Assembly: GCF_000284035.1 (NCBI RefSeq)
Contig: NC_016887.1
Span: 4,464,001 to 4,528,000, forward strand
From: Nocardia cyriacigeorgica GUH-2
GTDB taxonomy: Bacteria; Actinomycetota; Actinomycetes; Mycobacteriales; Mycobacteriaceae
DNA: 64,000 bases
Reading direction: 5' to 3'
The notes beneath the pieces were generated by a model. That model had not been told where the DNA came from. It did not search any database and saw only the letters and a list, made by a program, of their open reading frames with translations. Of the stretch, positions 51,953 through 60,626 are shown in pieces (position 1 is the first letter of the stretch; each line of letters begins with the position of its first letter). Position numbers and translations under genes: made by a program.

Positions 51953-53251
51953 TCAGTCGGTCGGCGAGAACAGCGCGGCGGCCAGCGTGTAGGCCAGGTT
52001 GATCAGTTCGGCGGTGATCGCGGTGTCGTCCATGCCGAGGGCCTTGGCCAGCGGCATCAGAAGTTCCATCACCGTGCCGACGATGCCGTCCTCGGAATCC
52101 TGTGCCTTGCCGCTGTCCGGCGAGGTGCTGCTCGACCCGCTCGGCGACTTCGTCGTACTCGGCGCCGTCTTCGGGGTGGTAGGTGCGGCCTGCGTCTGCG
52201 GTGCGTTCGAGCCCGGTGCGGTCCGGGAGTTGTTCACACCCGGCCGTTGCGCCGGAGCCGCCGGGGCCGCCGTGGTGGTGGTCAGCGCCGGGGTGCTGGT
52301 CTGCTCGGGAGTCGGCGAACCGGCCGGTGCCGGCTCCGGCCCGCCGGTCGTCGTGGGGGCGGCGGCGGTGGTGGTCGGCGCCGTCGTCGCCTGATCCTGC
52401 GGCGCGGGCGCTGCCGCGGGAGTATCGACGCCGGTACCGGGTGCCGCGGCAGGCGTATCGGCCGACGGCGGCGCGCCGAGCAGGAAGCTCACCAATCCGG
52501 TGGTGATCGCGATGGCGTGCTTCAACTGTCCGTCACCGGATTCCAGCAGCGCGGCGTCCTCCGGGTTGGCGCCATTGCCCATTTCGATGAACACATCGGG
52601 CACGGTCGTCAGCGCGGGCCCGGCCACGTCGGCGCGGGTCTGCAAACCGTCGACGACACCGGCGTAGTTCGCCGACGGGAACCCCGACGACAGGTACGCA
52701 TCGCGCATCGCCTTCGACGCGGCGAGGCCCTGAGTGGACTGGACCTGATCGGCCTTGGCATCGGGGATCGGCAGCTGCGGCACGATGACGTGGAAGCCGC
52801 GATACTGCGCGGGCGCACCGTCGGCGTGAATGCTGACCGCGACGGCCGCACCGGATTCATTGGCGGCCCTGGCCCGCTCGTCGATGCACCCGCCCCAGCC
52901 GCTGTCGTCCTGGCGGCTGAGCACCACCCGGGCGCCGAGGCTTTCCAGCGAGGTCTTCACCAGCTGGGCCACATTCCAGTTGATGGTGTGCTCGGCGACG
53001 CCGTTGAGCGTGGTCATGCCGGTGGTCTGGCAGTCCTTGGTGCCGCCGCGGCCGTCGCTGACCTGCCGCGCCAGATTCTCGGTGTGGTTGGGGCCCTGAT
53101 GGCCGGGATCGAGGAAGACGATCTTGCCCGCCAGCTTGGTGGCCATCTCCGGCGATATCGGTTCCGCGGTCGCGGTGACGGCGGATGGGGTCAGCGCCAG
53201 CGCCGTGCTGACGACGGCGCAGAGACCAGCCTTGACGAAGTTCGGCTTCAT
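51953..53251 (-). CDS. Secreted N-acetylmuramoyl-L-alanine amidase (Amidase_3) with Pro/Thr-rich tail
   Basis: 432 residues from the ATG at 53251 (GTG 53293 would add 14 non-signal residues). A signal peptide is at about 1-28. The Amidase_3 zinc-binding residues are in VFLDPGHQG (His51), the GVAEHTINW glutamate and VSIHADG. The catalytic glutamate lies in FIEMGNGANPEDA. It cleaves the lactyl-peptide bond of peptidoglycan, like the mycobacterial Rv3717/Ami1. Residues 270-390 are a Pro/Thr/Ala-rich low-complexity stalk, and the last 40 residues form a hydrophobic helix, unlike Rv3717. The stalk may keep the enzyme at the wall. Confidence 0.92.
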   Translation of the reverse strand: MKPNFVKAGLCAVVSTALALTPSAVTATAEPISPEMATKLAGKIVFLDPGHQGPNHTENLARQVSDGRGGTKDCQTTGMTTLNGVAEHTINWNVAQLVKTSLESLGARVVLSRQDDSGWGGCIDERARAANESGAAVAVSIHADGAPAQYRGFHVIVPQLPIPDAKADQVQSTQGLAASKAMRDAYLSSGFPSANYAGVVDGLQTRADVAGPALTTVPDVFIEMGNGANPEDAALLESGDGQLKHAIAITTGLVSFLLGAPPSADTPAAAPGTGVDTPAAAPAPQDQATTAPTTTAAAPTTTGGPEPAPAGSPTPEQTSTPALTTTTAAPAAPAQRPGVNNSRTAPGSNAPQTQAAPTTPKTAPSTTKSPSGSSSTSPDSGKAQDSEDGIVGTVMELLMPLAKALGMDDTAITAELINLAYTLAAALFSPTD

Positions 53252-53431
53252 ATGCGGTCGGCGCTCCGGGACGGAGCGCCCCTCCCTTCCCACTAGCTTC
53301 CCACTAGCAACACCAAACCCAGTGGTTCACTCTGGTCACAGCAGCAACCGCAGCGCAACCCCCGTTATGGAAGTGTGATCTGAGTCACGGATGTTTCCCG
53401 CGCAGACCAGGGGAAGGAGCGTCGGCGCAGG

Positions 53432-54043
53432 TCAGGCCGCTCGCGGCAGCTGCCGCAGGGTCCGCAGCGCATAGTGGACACGGGTCTTGACCGTGCCAAC
53501 CGGGACGCCGAATTCGGCTGCGACTTCCTGATAGGCGCGGTCGCGCAGGATCACTTCGACCACCGCGGCGCGCTGCGAATCGGGCAGACGCGCCAGCAGA
53601 TCGTCCACCAGCAAACCGTCCACCAGGCCGTCGGCGAAGTCCGGATGGGAATAGCGGACGTCGCTGAGTTCGGAGACCTCTTCCCAGCCGGTGTCGCCGG
53701 GTCTGCTCGCCCGTGCCCGCGCCATATCGATCAACACATTGCGTTCGATGGCCAGCAGCCAGGTCCGCAGACTGCCCTTGCGTTCGTCGAAGCGGGCACA
53801 GGAACGCCAGGCCCGCAGCAGCGTCTCCTGGACCGCCTGCTCGGCCAGGCCCTGATCGCCGAGCGCGTGCATGGCCCGCCAATGCAGTAGCGCGCGGTCC
53901 TCGGCCAGCACCGAGGCCAGACCGTCGTCGGTGCACAAGCGGGCGCACCGCGACCCACACGCGGATCCGGAAACCATTCGAGCCGAGCGACAACCTGTCA
54001 TGTAAGAGATATCGCGCGCCGGCACGTCAGTGACATCACTCAC
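53432..54043 (-). CDS. ECF-family RNA polymerase sigma factor
   Basis: 203 residues if the GTG at 54043 is used; ATG 54001 is an alternative and neither has a good ribosome binding site. Region 2 spans about 65-110 (QGLAEQAVQETLLRAWR, then RTWLLAIERNVLIDMAR). Region 4 spans about 145-200 (AYQEVAAEFGVPVGTVKTRVHYALRTLRQL). The N-terminal 35 residues are cysteine-containing and unusual, which may mean the true start is further in. No anti-sigma gene is adjacent. It is divergent from the secreted protein at 54189, a possible target. Confidence 0.88.
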   Translation of the reverse strand: MSDVTDVPARDISYMTGCRSARMVSGSACGSRCARLCTDDGLASVLAEDRALLHWRAMHALGDQGLAEQAVQETLLRAWRSCARFDERKGSLRTWLLAIERNVLIDMARARASRPGDTGWEEVSELSDVRYSHPDFADGLVDGLLVDDLLARLPDSQRAAVVEVILRDRAYQEVAAEFGVPVGTVKTRVHYALRTLRQLPRAA

Positions 54044-54188
54044 ACCGATGAGATTTGTGCGAATCGATGAGAATTCCTCGTTTCGCCCGAATCAGACGCA
54101 TCGGTCTGGTAGATCTGCCGGGGAGATTCGGGGATCTCAGTCCGGCCGCCCCCGTGCGGCACTATGCGGGATTCGAGGAGACATCGTC

Positions 54189-54575
54189 ATGCGTGCAGGC
54201 ACGCTGGTCATCGCCGGGGCCATCGCCTCGGTCACCACATTGCTCGGCGGTGGGACCGCTGCCGCCGCCCCGGCCACCGAGATGCCGCACGACGGCGTCT
54301 ATATCGTCGGCGTCGATATCAGCCCCGGACTGTGGGAGGCCCCCGGAACGCCCGACCCCGCGCACGGCTGCGATTGGCGGCGGCTGTGGAAGGTCGAGGG
54401 CGACAACACCGATATGCGCTACGTCCGGGCCAACAACTACACCCGCGAGCGCCCGGTCCGGGTCCTGATCGAGGCGCACGATGTGGCCTTCCGGACGGTC
54501 AACTGCGGGCCGTGGCGCCAGCTGCCCACCCCGCCGAACAGCGGATCCGCCGGCGCCCTGCCGACCAGCGGCTGA
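54189..54575 (+). CDS. Small secreted protein, function unknown
   Basis: 128 residues from ATG 54189 with GAGGAG eight bases upstream. The signal peptide covers about 1-27 (ends GGGTAAAA). The mature part has the pattern DGVYIVGVDISPGLWEAPG, then CDWRRLW, and a second cysteine near the end. This is typical of small actinobacterial exported proteins with a VG-D-I-x-PG-x-W core and a disulfide. No enzyme motif. It is divergent from the ECF sigma gene, which may control it. Confidence 0.8.
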   Translation: MRAGTLVIAGAIASVTTLLGGGTAAAAPATEMPHDGVYIVGVDISPGLWEAPGTPDPAHGCDWRRLWKVEGDNTDMRYVRANNYTRERPVRVLIEAHDVAFRTVNCGPWRQLPTPPNSGSAGALPTSG

Positions 54576-54633
54576 CCGCACGGCCCCTCCCGGCGCGCTA
54601 TCGAGCACCGTTCAACAGCGTTAGGGTCGGACC

Positions 54634-55383
54634 ATGACGAGGACCAAGATTCTGATCACCGGCGCGAGTGCCGGGCTCGGCGCGGAAATGGCACGCCAGT
54701 TCGCCGCCAAAGGCCGCGATCTCGCCCTGTGCGCACGGCGCCTGGACGCGCTCGAGACACTGCGCGACGAACTGACCTCCGCCCATCCGGGCATCACCGT
54801 CGCGGTGCGCGCGCTCGACGTCGACGACCACGCCGCGATCCCCCACGTCTTCGCCGAACTGCGCGACGAACTCGGCGGGCTCGACCGGGTGATCGTCAAC
54901 GCAGGGATCGGCAAGGGCGCGAAGATCGGCACCGGGCGCGCCGACGCCAATCTGGCCACCGCGACGACCGATTTCGTCAGTGCGCTGGCGCAGGCCGAGG
55001 CGGCGCTCGAGATCTTCCGGGACCAGAACTCCGGCCATCTGGTGCTGGTCTCCTCGATGAGCGCGGTCCGGGGATTCCCGGGCAAGCGGGCCGCGTATTC
55101 GGCGAGCAAGGCCGGGTTGGCGGCATTGGGCGACGGGCTGGCCACCGAGCTGCGCAAATCACCGATCGCGGTGACCACCCTGCTGCCCGGCTTCATCGCC
55201 ACCGAGATGGTCTCCCAGGCCGGCGACACCCGGATGATCGCCCCGCTGGACAAGGGCGTCGCCGCGATGGTCTCGGCGATCGAGGCCGAGCGGGTCCGCG
55301 CGTGTGTGCCCGGATGGCCTTGGCAGCTGTTCGATCTCGTGCTCCCCCGGCTGCCGCGCGCTGTGATCGCCAAGATCGGCTGA
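54634..55383 (+). CDS. Short-chain dehydrogenase/reductase
   Basis: 249 residues. The NAD(P) motif TGASAGLG is at residues 9-16. CARR after strand 2 suggests NADP preference. NAG is at about 90 and the catalytic Ser-Tyr-Lys set lies in SSMSAVRG...YSASK. It is followed by TLLPGFIATEMV. The substrate is unknown. It starts at ATG 54634, 58 bp after the secreted protein gene. The thioesterase gene comes 24 bp later, so the two may form a small acyl-metabolism operon. Confidence 0.93.
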   Translation: MTRTKILITGASAGLGAEMARQFAAKGRDLALCARRLDALETLRDELTSAHPGITVAVRALDVDDHAAIPHVFAELRDELGGLDRVIVNAGIGKGAKIGTGRADANLATATTDFVSALAQAEAALEIFRDQNSGHLVLVSSMSAVRGFPGKRAAYSASKAGLAALGDGLATELRKSPIAVTTLLPGFIATEMVSQAGDTRMIAPLDKGVAAMVSAIEAERVRACVPGWPWQLFDLVLPRLPRAVIAKIG

Positions 55384-55407
55384 TCGGTTTCGGGCAGACT
55401 CGTGGTC

Positions 55408-55809
55408 ATGATCGATTCCGAGGGCACCAAGCTGTTCCATCAGACCATGCCGTTCACCGAACGGCTCGGCGTCGAAGTGCTCGAACACGGTCCCGGGCTG
55501 GTCCGCAGCAGGCTGGCCTGGGACGAATCGCTGTGCACGCTGGGCGGGGCGATGCACGGCGGCGTGCTCATGTCGCTGGCCGATGCCACCGCCGCGGTGT
55601 GCGCGTTCCTCAATCTGCCCGAGGGCGCGAGCGGCACGACCACCGTGGAGTCCAAGTCGAACTTCCTGCGCGCGATCCGGTCCGGCCACGCGGTCGCCTC
55701 CAGCACGGCGCTGCACCCGGGTCGCCGGTTCATCGTGGTGGAGACCGAAATCCGCGACGACGCCGGCAAACTCGTCGCCAAGGTGACCCAGACCCAGGCG
55801 GTCCTCTGA
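55408..55809 (+). CDS. PaaI-type hotdog thioesterase
   Basis: 133 residues from ATG 55408; GTG 55402 is an alternative. Hotdog fold with the PaaI signature LGGAMHGGVLMSLADATAAVCAF, where the HGG and the Asp region act in hydrolysing acyl-CoA thioesters. It is followed by TTTVESKSNFLRAIRSG. It is probably co-transcribed with the SDR. A very strong hairpin follows. Confidence 0.9.
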   Translation: MIDSEGTKLFHQTMPFTERLGVEVLEHGPGLVRSRLAWDESLCTLGGAMHGGVLMSLADATAAVCAFLNLPEGASGTTTVESKSNFLRAIRSGHAVASSTALHPGRRFIVVETEIRDDAGKLVAKVTQTQAVL

Positions 55810-55876
55810 TCCGCGCCGCGTCCCCTTAAGTCGCCCTTAAGCCCCTCTCGAGCAGGCCACGGCATCGTCATCGGTG

Positions 55877-55918
55877 CCGGCCGGACCTGCTCCGAGAGGG
55901 GGGAGCAGGTCCGGCCGG
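55877..55918. terminator. Perfect 17-bp inverted repeat after the thioesterase gene
   Basis: Arms 55877-55893 and 55902-55918 (left CCGGCCGGACCTGCTCC) with an eight-base loop GAGAGGGG. No T-tract follows on either side. The longest perfect stem in the window. Most likely a T-less actinobacterial terminator between the thioesterase and the next exported-protein gene. Two CCCTTAAG copies lie about 45 bp before it. Confidence 0.75.
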
Positions 55919-56056
55919 TGCGCAAATCCGCACGGCGGCAACCTTTCCGCGAACTCCGCGTTCCCCCGTCCGGGCATCCCGACGGGTTGCGGGGGACTCG
56001 CCCGGCATCCTACGATCCCGCTCGGCCCACCGAACACCAGCAGAGACGGGATTGTC

Positions 56057-57016
56057 TTGCCGAACGCGCATCCGGGACACCGCAGTCCGCGCCGTCGCTT
56101 CACCGGCCGCCGCTTCCTCGGCGCACCCGCCGCCGCATTGCTCGCGGTCGCTGCCGGTTTCCTGGCCCCGGCCCCCGCCCTGGCCGACCCGGCCGCCTGC
56201 CCGCCCGCCGCGGTGTCCACCGCGACGGCCGCCCGGGTCCCGCTGCTGGACTGGTCGGAGAATGTCGGCTTCGACGCCGAAGGCAACCTCTGGGTTTCGC
56301 GGACCTTCCGCAATGTCGTGGAGCGTTACGACCGGGCCGGCAATCTCACCGCCACCGTGCCGGTCACCTTCCCCGGTGCCGTGCGGCCGGGCCCCGACGG
56401 GCTGATGTATGTCAACTTCGGCAATATCACCACCAGCACGATCATGAAGACCGGCGGCGTGGTCCGCTTCGATCCGACCGCCGCGAATCCGGTGCCGGAG
56501 GTCTACGTCGACAACATCGGCATGGCCAATGGCGCCGCCTTCGACGACGACGGCTACCTCTACGTCACCGACACCGGCGGCGGCATCATCCGGGTGCGCC
56601 GCGACGGCAGCATCGACCGCGAATGGACCACTGCCGCGCCGCAGGACTTCGGCCTCAACGGCATCGTCGTGCACGGCGACGCGCTGTATGTGACGTTGCA
56701 GTCGAGCCCGACCGCCCGCCTGCTGCGGGTCCCGATCGCCGATCCGGCGCATCCGAGCGTGCTGACCGAGCTGTCGCCGAAGTCGAATCCGCCTGCGCTG
56801 CCCGACGACCTGACCATGGCCCCCGACGGCATGCTCTATGTGAGCACCGCGACCGGCCGGTTGGCCCGCGTCGACGCCGCCACCGGCGCCACCTGCACGG
56901 TGGCCACCACCCAGCCGATCACCGCGCTCGCGGTGTCCCCCGGCCCGGACGGCACCGTGTTCGCGGGCACCGAGAGCGGGGACGTGCTGCGTATCGAGTT
57001 GAACCAGGGCAACTGA
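56057..57016 (+). CDS. Exported SMP-30/gluconolactonase-like beta-propeller
   Basis: 319 residues from TTG 56057; no ATG or GTG fits the signal region. The N-terminus is twin-arginine-like (HRSPRRRFTGRRFLGAP), followed by a hydrophobic stretch ending in ALADPA, so it is secreted, possibly by Tat. The body has repeating D-x-x-G-x-L/M-Y/W-V blades (FDAEGNLWVS, PGPDGLMYVN, FDDDGYLYVTD, MAPDGMLYVS), the six-bladed SMP-30/strictosidine synthase-like fold. Lactonase metal ligands cannot be confirmed. Substrate unknown. Confidence 0.83.
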   Translation: MPNAHPGHRSPRRRFTGRRFLGAPAAALLAVAAGFLAPAPALADPAACPPAAVSTATAARVPLLDWSENVGFDAEGNLWVSRTFRNVVERYDRAGNLTATVPVTFPGAVRPGPDGLMYVNFGNITTSTIMKTGGVVRFDPTAANPVPEVYVDNIGMANGAAFDDDGYLYVTDTGGGIIRVRRDGSIDREWTTAAPQDFGLNGIVVHGDALYVTLQSSPTARLLRVPIADPAHPSVLTELSPKSNPPALPDDLTMAPDGMLYVSTATGRLARVDAATGATCTVATTQPITALAVSPGPDGTVFAGTESGDVLRIELNQGN

Positions 57017-57020
57017 CGCT

Positions 57021-57061
57021 GATCGGCAGGTGCGCCGGTCGCCCGGTGCAACCTGCCGATC
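57021..57061. terminator. Bidirectional terminator between convergent genes
   Basis: Arms GATCGGCAGGT (57021-57031) and ACCTGCCGATC (57051-57061), with a second stem inside (GCGCCGG/CCGGTGC, one wobble). It lies between the 3' ends of the SMP-30-like gene and the thioesterase-like gene at 57074. Confidence 0.8.
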
Positions 57062-57073
57062 GTTGTGCTTCGG

Positions 57074-57538
57074 TTACTTGCCGTGTGCCCGGAGCTGGTA
57101 GAGCCCTTCGGTTTCCGCGACCACCACGCCGTCGGCATCGGTGACCACGGCGGTGAGGGTGAAATCGGATTTGCCCGCCGCGGTGGCCTCGGCGACGATG
57201 CGCTCGATCTCCGCCTCGGGCAGCGTCGCCTCGGCCCGCACATCGGTCTTTACCGGCTTGCGGAAATAGATGTGCAGATCCTTGACCAGCGGATAGAACT
57301 CCGAGTTGTCGAAGGTGGCGATCGCGATCGCGCCACCGAGGATCTCGGCGACGGTGAACAGCACGCCCGCGTACATCACCCCGAAGTGGTTGCCGTTGCC
57401 CTCGACGGGCACCGTGGTGGCCGCGTAACCGCGCCGCACCTCGGCCGCCTGCACGCCCATGGTGTGCGCGATCGGGATGGTGTGCTCCATCGCCGCGTTG
57501 ACGATCTCGGCGAAGGGAGGGGTGTCGGCGTCGCCCAT
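57074..57538 (-). CDS. Hotdog-fold thioesterase-like protein (YiiD/DUF4442 type)
   Basis: 154 residues from ATG 57538, with AGGA nine bases upstream. Segments GNGNHFGVMYAGVLFTVAEILGG and FPVKDLHIYFRKP-type strands fit the YiiD_C/DUF4442 hotdog family, in which the asparagine-histidine and the aspartate/glutamate sit at the dimer active site. Acyl-CoA is the usual substrate class. It is a single gene, divergent from the riboswitch-SugE unit. Confidence 0.82.
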   Translation of the reverse strand: MGDADTPPFAEIVNAAMEHTIPIAHTMGVQAAEVRRGYAATTVPVEGNGNHFGVMYAGVLFTVAEILGGAIAIATFDNSEFYPLVKDLHIYFRKPVKTDVRAEATLPEAEIERIVAEATAAGKSDFTLTAVVTDADGVVVAETEGLYQLRAHGK

Positions 57539-57702
57539 GCGCAACAGTCCTTTCGACAGACTCGAACATCCGGGGCTCACGTCCGGATCAGCTGAGTGCC
57601 TCGGACAGGTCCGATATTGGCACTGCGCCAATACTGGCACGGCGAAGCCGCCCGCGGTAGGTGGTTATCATGGTGAATCGAGGCCGCCACTCCCGCGGCC
57701 GA

Positions 57703-57742
57703 CCGGACGATCGAAACCGTACCCGGGCAGCGACAAGACGGT
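57703..57742 (+). ncRNA. Guanidine-III (ykkC-III) riboswitch
   Basis: Contains, in order, the conserved blocks CCGGACGA (57703-57710), CCGTACCCGG (57717-57726) and GACAAGACGG (57732-57741). The folding matches the class: stem ACCGT (57716-57720) with ACGGT (57738-57742), and CCGG (57703-57706) pairing with CCGG (57723-57726) as the pseudoknot. It ends eight bases before the AAGG ribosome binding site of the SugE-type exporter. Guanidine binding should free the site and switch on translation. Confidence 0.9.
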
Positions 57743-57763
57743 ATTCCCGAAAGGAACACCGCC

Positions 57764-58078
57764 ATGGCATGGGCAGTACTGATCGTTTCCGGCGTTCTCG
57801 AAGCCGTCTGGGCCACCGCGCTCGGCAAATCCGAGGGCTTCACCCGGCTCGCTCCCTCCGCGGTCTTCGCCGTCGCCCTCACCTTGTCGATGGTCGGGCT
57901 CGCCTACGCGATGCGCACCTTGCCGGTGGGCACCTCGTACGCGGTGTGGGTCGGCATCGGCGCCGCCCTCACCGTCGTGTACGCGATGGCCACCGGCACG
58001 GAGAGCATCTCGGTGGTCAAGATCGGCCTGCTGGTGCTGATCGTCGGTGCGGTGGTGGGCCTGAAGCTGGCCCACTGA
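57764..58078 (+). CDS. sugE: SMR-family SugE/Gdx guanidinium exporter
   Basis: 104 residues, four transmembrane helices. The first helix has the SMR glutamate in GVLEAVWATALGKSEGF, where W-A-x-x-L-K/G-x-x is the SugE/Gdx pattern rather than the EmrE one. The third helix has LPVGTSYAVWVGIGA. Gdx proteins exchange guanidinium for protons as an antiparallel homodimer. A guanidine-III riboswitch directly upstream makes this function nearly certain. The start has an AAGGA ribosome binding site. Confidence 0.94.
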   Translation: MAWAVLIVSGVLEAVWATALGKSEGFTRLAPSAVFAVALTLSMVGLAYAMRTLPVGTSYAVWVGIGAALTVVYAMATGTESISVVKIGLLVLIVGAVVGLKLAH

Positions 58079-58084
58079 CCCGGA

Positions 58085-59416
58085 TCAGGCGACTGCCGTC
58101 TTCACCGTCACCGGGATCTCGTCGGTGCTGGCGTCGGGCACCTCGGTACCGCGGATCGAGGTGCCTGCCGTCTCGCGCAGGAACGCCCAGGCGACTAGGC
58201 CGATCAGCGTGGCGCCGATCATGTAGTACGCCGGGAACAGCGACCAGCCGGTCGACTCGATGACCGCCTCGTTGACCAGCGGGGCGGTACCGCCGAACAC
58301 GGCGGTCGAGACGTTGTAGCCGAGCGCGAATCCGGCGTAGCGGACATGGGTCGGGAAGATGGCGGGGAAGGTCGCGCTGATGGTGGCCAGCTGCGGGATG
58401 TAGAACAGCCCGAGCACCACGAAGCCCAGCACGGCCCAGCCGGTGCCCACGCCCATCAGCCAGTACATCGGCACCGCCAGCACCGTCAGGCCGACCAGCG
58501 AGAACAGCCACAGCGGACGCCGGCCGACCCGGTCGGACAGGCCGCCGAAGAACGGGATGCAGACCATCATCACCAGCTGGCCGATCAGCATCATCGTGGT
58601 GGTGGTCGACTCGTCGAGGCCGATCGTCTTCTGGAGGTAGGTCGGCTGGTAGGTGAGCAGGGTGTAGTTGACCACGTTCAGCGCGACGACCAGCCCGGCC
58701 AGGGTGAGCAGCTCGCGCGGGTAGGAGCCGATCAGCTCGCGCAGCCCGGTCGGCGGGTGCGGGTTCTCGGCGACTTCGGTGAAGACCGGGGACTCGTCGA
58801 GCTTGGCCCGCAGGTACCAGCCGATCAGGCCGAGCGGAATCGCCAGCAGGAACGGGATGCGCCAGCCCCAGTCGTGCATGGCGTCGGAGCCGATGGCCAG
58901 CTGGCAGGCCAGCACCACGGCCGAGCCGCCGACGAACCCACCCAGCGTGCCGAACTCCAGGAAGCTGCCGAGGAAGCCGCGTTTGCGGTCGTTGGCGCAT
59001 TCGGCCAGATAGGTGGCGGCGCCGCCGTACTCACCGCCGGTGGAGAAGCCCTGGATCACCCGCAGCACGATCAGCAGGATCGGCGCGAGCACGCCGACCT
59101 GGCCGTGTGTGGGCAGCAGGCCGATCAGGCCGGTGGCGGCGGCCATCAGCAGAATGGTGGTGGCCAGCACGGCCTTGCGGCCGATGCGGTCACCGAGCGG
59201 GCCCCACACCATGCCGCCCAGCGGGCGCAGCACGAAGGAGATGGCAAAGCCGAGCATGGTGCCCAGCGTCCCGAGGTCTCCGGGGAAGAACGCGTCGGTG
59301 AGGTAGGTGGCCGTCGCGGCGTAGACGCCGTAGTCGAACCACTCGGTGGCATTGCCCATCGCCGATGCGGCGACCGATCTCTTGATTCGCCCGGCTTCCG
59401 GTGTTCGGTCCGTCAC
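58085..59416 (-). CDS. MFS transporter, metabolite:H+ symporter (ProP/KgtP-like)
   Basis: 443 residues from GTG 59416, which has GAGG eight bases upstream; GTG 59422 is too close to it. Twelve transmembrane segments. The MHS-family opening GNATEWFDYGVYAATATYL, the loop 2-3 motif GPLGDRIGRKAVL and the loop 8-9 motif GGLSDRVGRRPLW are clear, with RVIQGFSTGGEYGGAATYLAE in TM4-5. Family members take up proline/betaine, citrate or 2-oxoglutarate. The substrate is unknown. It is convergent with the sugE gene (6 bp apart). Confidence 0.93.
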   Translation of the reverse strand: MTDRTPEAGRIKRSVAASAMGNATEWFDYGVYAATATYLTDAFFPGDLGTLGTMLGFAISFVLRPLGGMVWGPLGDRIGRKAVLATTILLMAAATGLIGLLPTHGQVGVLAPILLIVLRVIQGFSTGGEYGGAATYLAECANDRKRGFLGSFLEFGTLGGFVGGSAVVLACQLAIGSDAMHDWGWRIPFLLAIPLGLIGWYLRAKLDESPVFTEVAENPHPPTGLRELIGSYPRELLTLAGLVVALNVVNYTLLTYQPTYLQKTIGLDESTTTTMMLIGQLVMMVCIPFFGGLSDRVGRRPLWLFSLVGLTVLAVPMYWLMGVGTGWAVLGFVVLGLFYIPQLATISATFPAIFPTHVRYAGFALGYNVSTAVFGGTAPLVNEAVIESTGWSLFPAYYMIGATLIGLVAWAFLRETAGTSIRGTEVPDASTDEIPVTVKTAVA

Positions 59417-59738
59417 GAGCACGTCCTCTCCGGCCGCCGAACCACCCCTCTGGTTCGACCGGCACTGATTCGCTCAGCCCATCGGCGGCAGTGGTAGCCG
59501 AGGGCTCGACACGAAGAACTTCGTTACCCGCTTCTGCTGGGCAGTAAACACCCCGCAACCGGGATGCGGTGCGCGAACCGCCGTACCGACCTGCGGGTCT
59601 TTCCGGAAAAGTGACCTCCGCCACAGTAGCGTGAAATGGGGTGCGTCACAGCCGTTCACCGGTCCTGGGGACGGCGCGGGCCGTCGTCGTATGACACGAT
59701 CGGCGAGCGGCAGGCAGGCCGGTTTCGGAAGGACGCGC
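59417..59738. other. Divergent intergenic region MFS / BASS transporters
   Basis: 322 bp without a gene. It must hold both promoters. A GAAGGA ribosome binding site precedes the plus-strand gene at 59739. The middle is slightly less GC-rich (around 59515-59560). No convincing operator, inverted repeat or riboswitch was found. Confidence 0.5.
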
Positions 59739-60626
59739 ATGGGCTCAACTGTTTTCGCGGTCGCGCTGCCGATCGCCCTCGGCATCATCATGTTCGGCCT
59801 CGGGCTCACCTTGACCGTGGGCGATTTCGCCCGGGTGCTGCGGTATCCGAAGGCCGCGATCGTGGCGTTGACCTGTCAGCTGGTGGTGCTGCCGGTCATC
59901 TGTTTCGGCCTGGTGCGGCTGTTCGGGCTCGACGGCGCGCTCGCGGTGGGCATGATGCTGCTGGCCGCCTCCCCCGGTGGCTCATCGGCCAATCTGTTCA
60001 GCCATATCGCCGGCGGCAATGTGGCGTTGAATGTGACCCTCACCGCGATCAATTCGGTGCTGGCGGTGTTCACCCTCCCGGTCGTGGTGGGGCTGTCGTA
60101 CGCGGTCTTCCTCGACGACGCGGCCGGTCTCGGGCTGCAACCGGCCAAGTTCGTGCAGGTGTTCGCCATCGTGCTGGTGCCGGTCGCGCTGGGCATGTGG
60201 GTGCGGCACCGGTGGACCGAGTGGGCGTTGCGCAGGCAGCGCACGGTCAAGATCGGCTCGGGCGTGGTGCTGGTGCTGGTGGTCAGTGCCGCGCTGCTGT
60301 CGGAATTCGGCTCCTTCACCGAGCATGTGGGCGAGCTCGGCGCGATCGCGCTGCTGCTGTGCACGATCGGCCTCGGCATCGGCTATGGCGTGCCGCGGCT
60401 GTTCGGGGTGCGCCACGGCGACGCGATCGCCGCCAGTATGGAAATCGGCATCCACAATGCGGCACTGGCCATCGCCGTCGCGGCGACGGTGCTGAACAAC
60501 GAGACCATGGCAGTGCCCGCCGCGGTGTACGGCTTCCTGATGAACATCCCGGCGGGCATCGCGACCGTGGCGTTCGCGCGCTCGCGCAAGGATCAGGCCG
60601 AGGTACTGGCTCCCTCGGCGTCCTGA
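59739..60626 (+). CDS. Bile acid:sodium symporter (BASS) family transporter
   Basis: 295 residues from ATG 59739 with GAAGGA upstream. About ten hydrophobic segments. The BASS/SBF pattern is visible in FGLGLTLTVGDFARVLRYPKA, MLLAASPGGSSANLFSHIAGGNVALNVTLTAINSVLA (first crossover) and SMEIGIHNAALAIAVAAT (second crossover), which form the sodium sites. Bacterial members carry organic acids such as pantoate or pyruvate more often than bile acids. Its 3' end overlaps the convergent NRPS gene by 34 bp. Confidence 0.93.
   Translation: MGSTVFAVALPIALGIIMFGLGLTLTVGDFARVLRYPKAAIVALTCQLVVLPVICFGLVRLFGLDGALAVGMMLLAASPGGSSANLFSHIAGGNVALNVTLTAINSVLAVFTLPVVVGLSYAVFLDDAAGLGLQPAKFVQVFAIVLVPVALGMWVRHRWTEWALRRQRTVKIGSGVVLVLVVSAALLSEFGSFTEHVGELGAIALLLCTIGLGIGYGVPRLFGVRHGDAIAASMEIGIHNAALAIAVAATVLNNETMAVPAAVYGFLMNIPAGIATVAFARSRKDQAEVLAPSAS

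Noticed and set aside
55822..55848. Two CCCTTAAG copies as a regulator site
   Set aside because: Short direct repeats 13 bp apart right after a stop codon. No start follows closely and no known factor fits.
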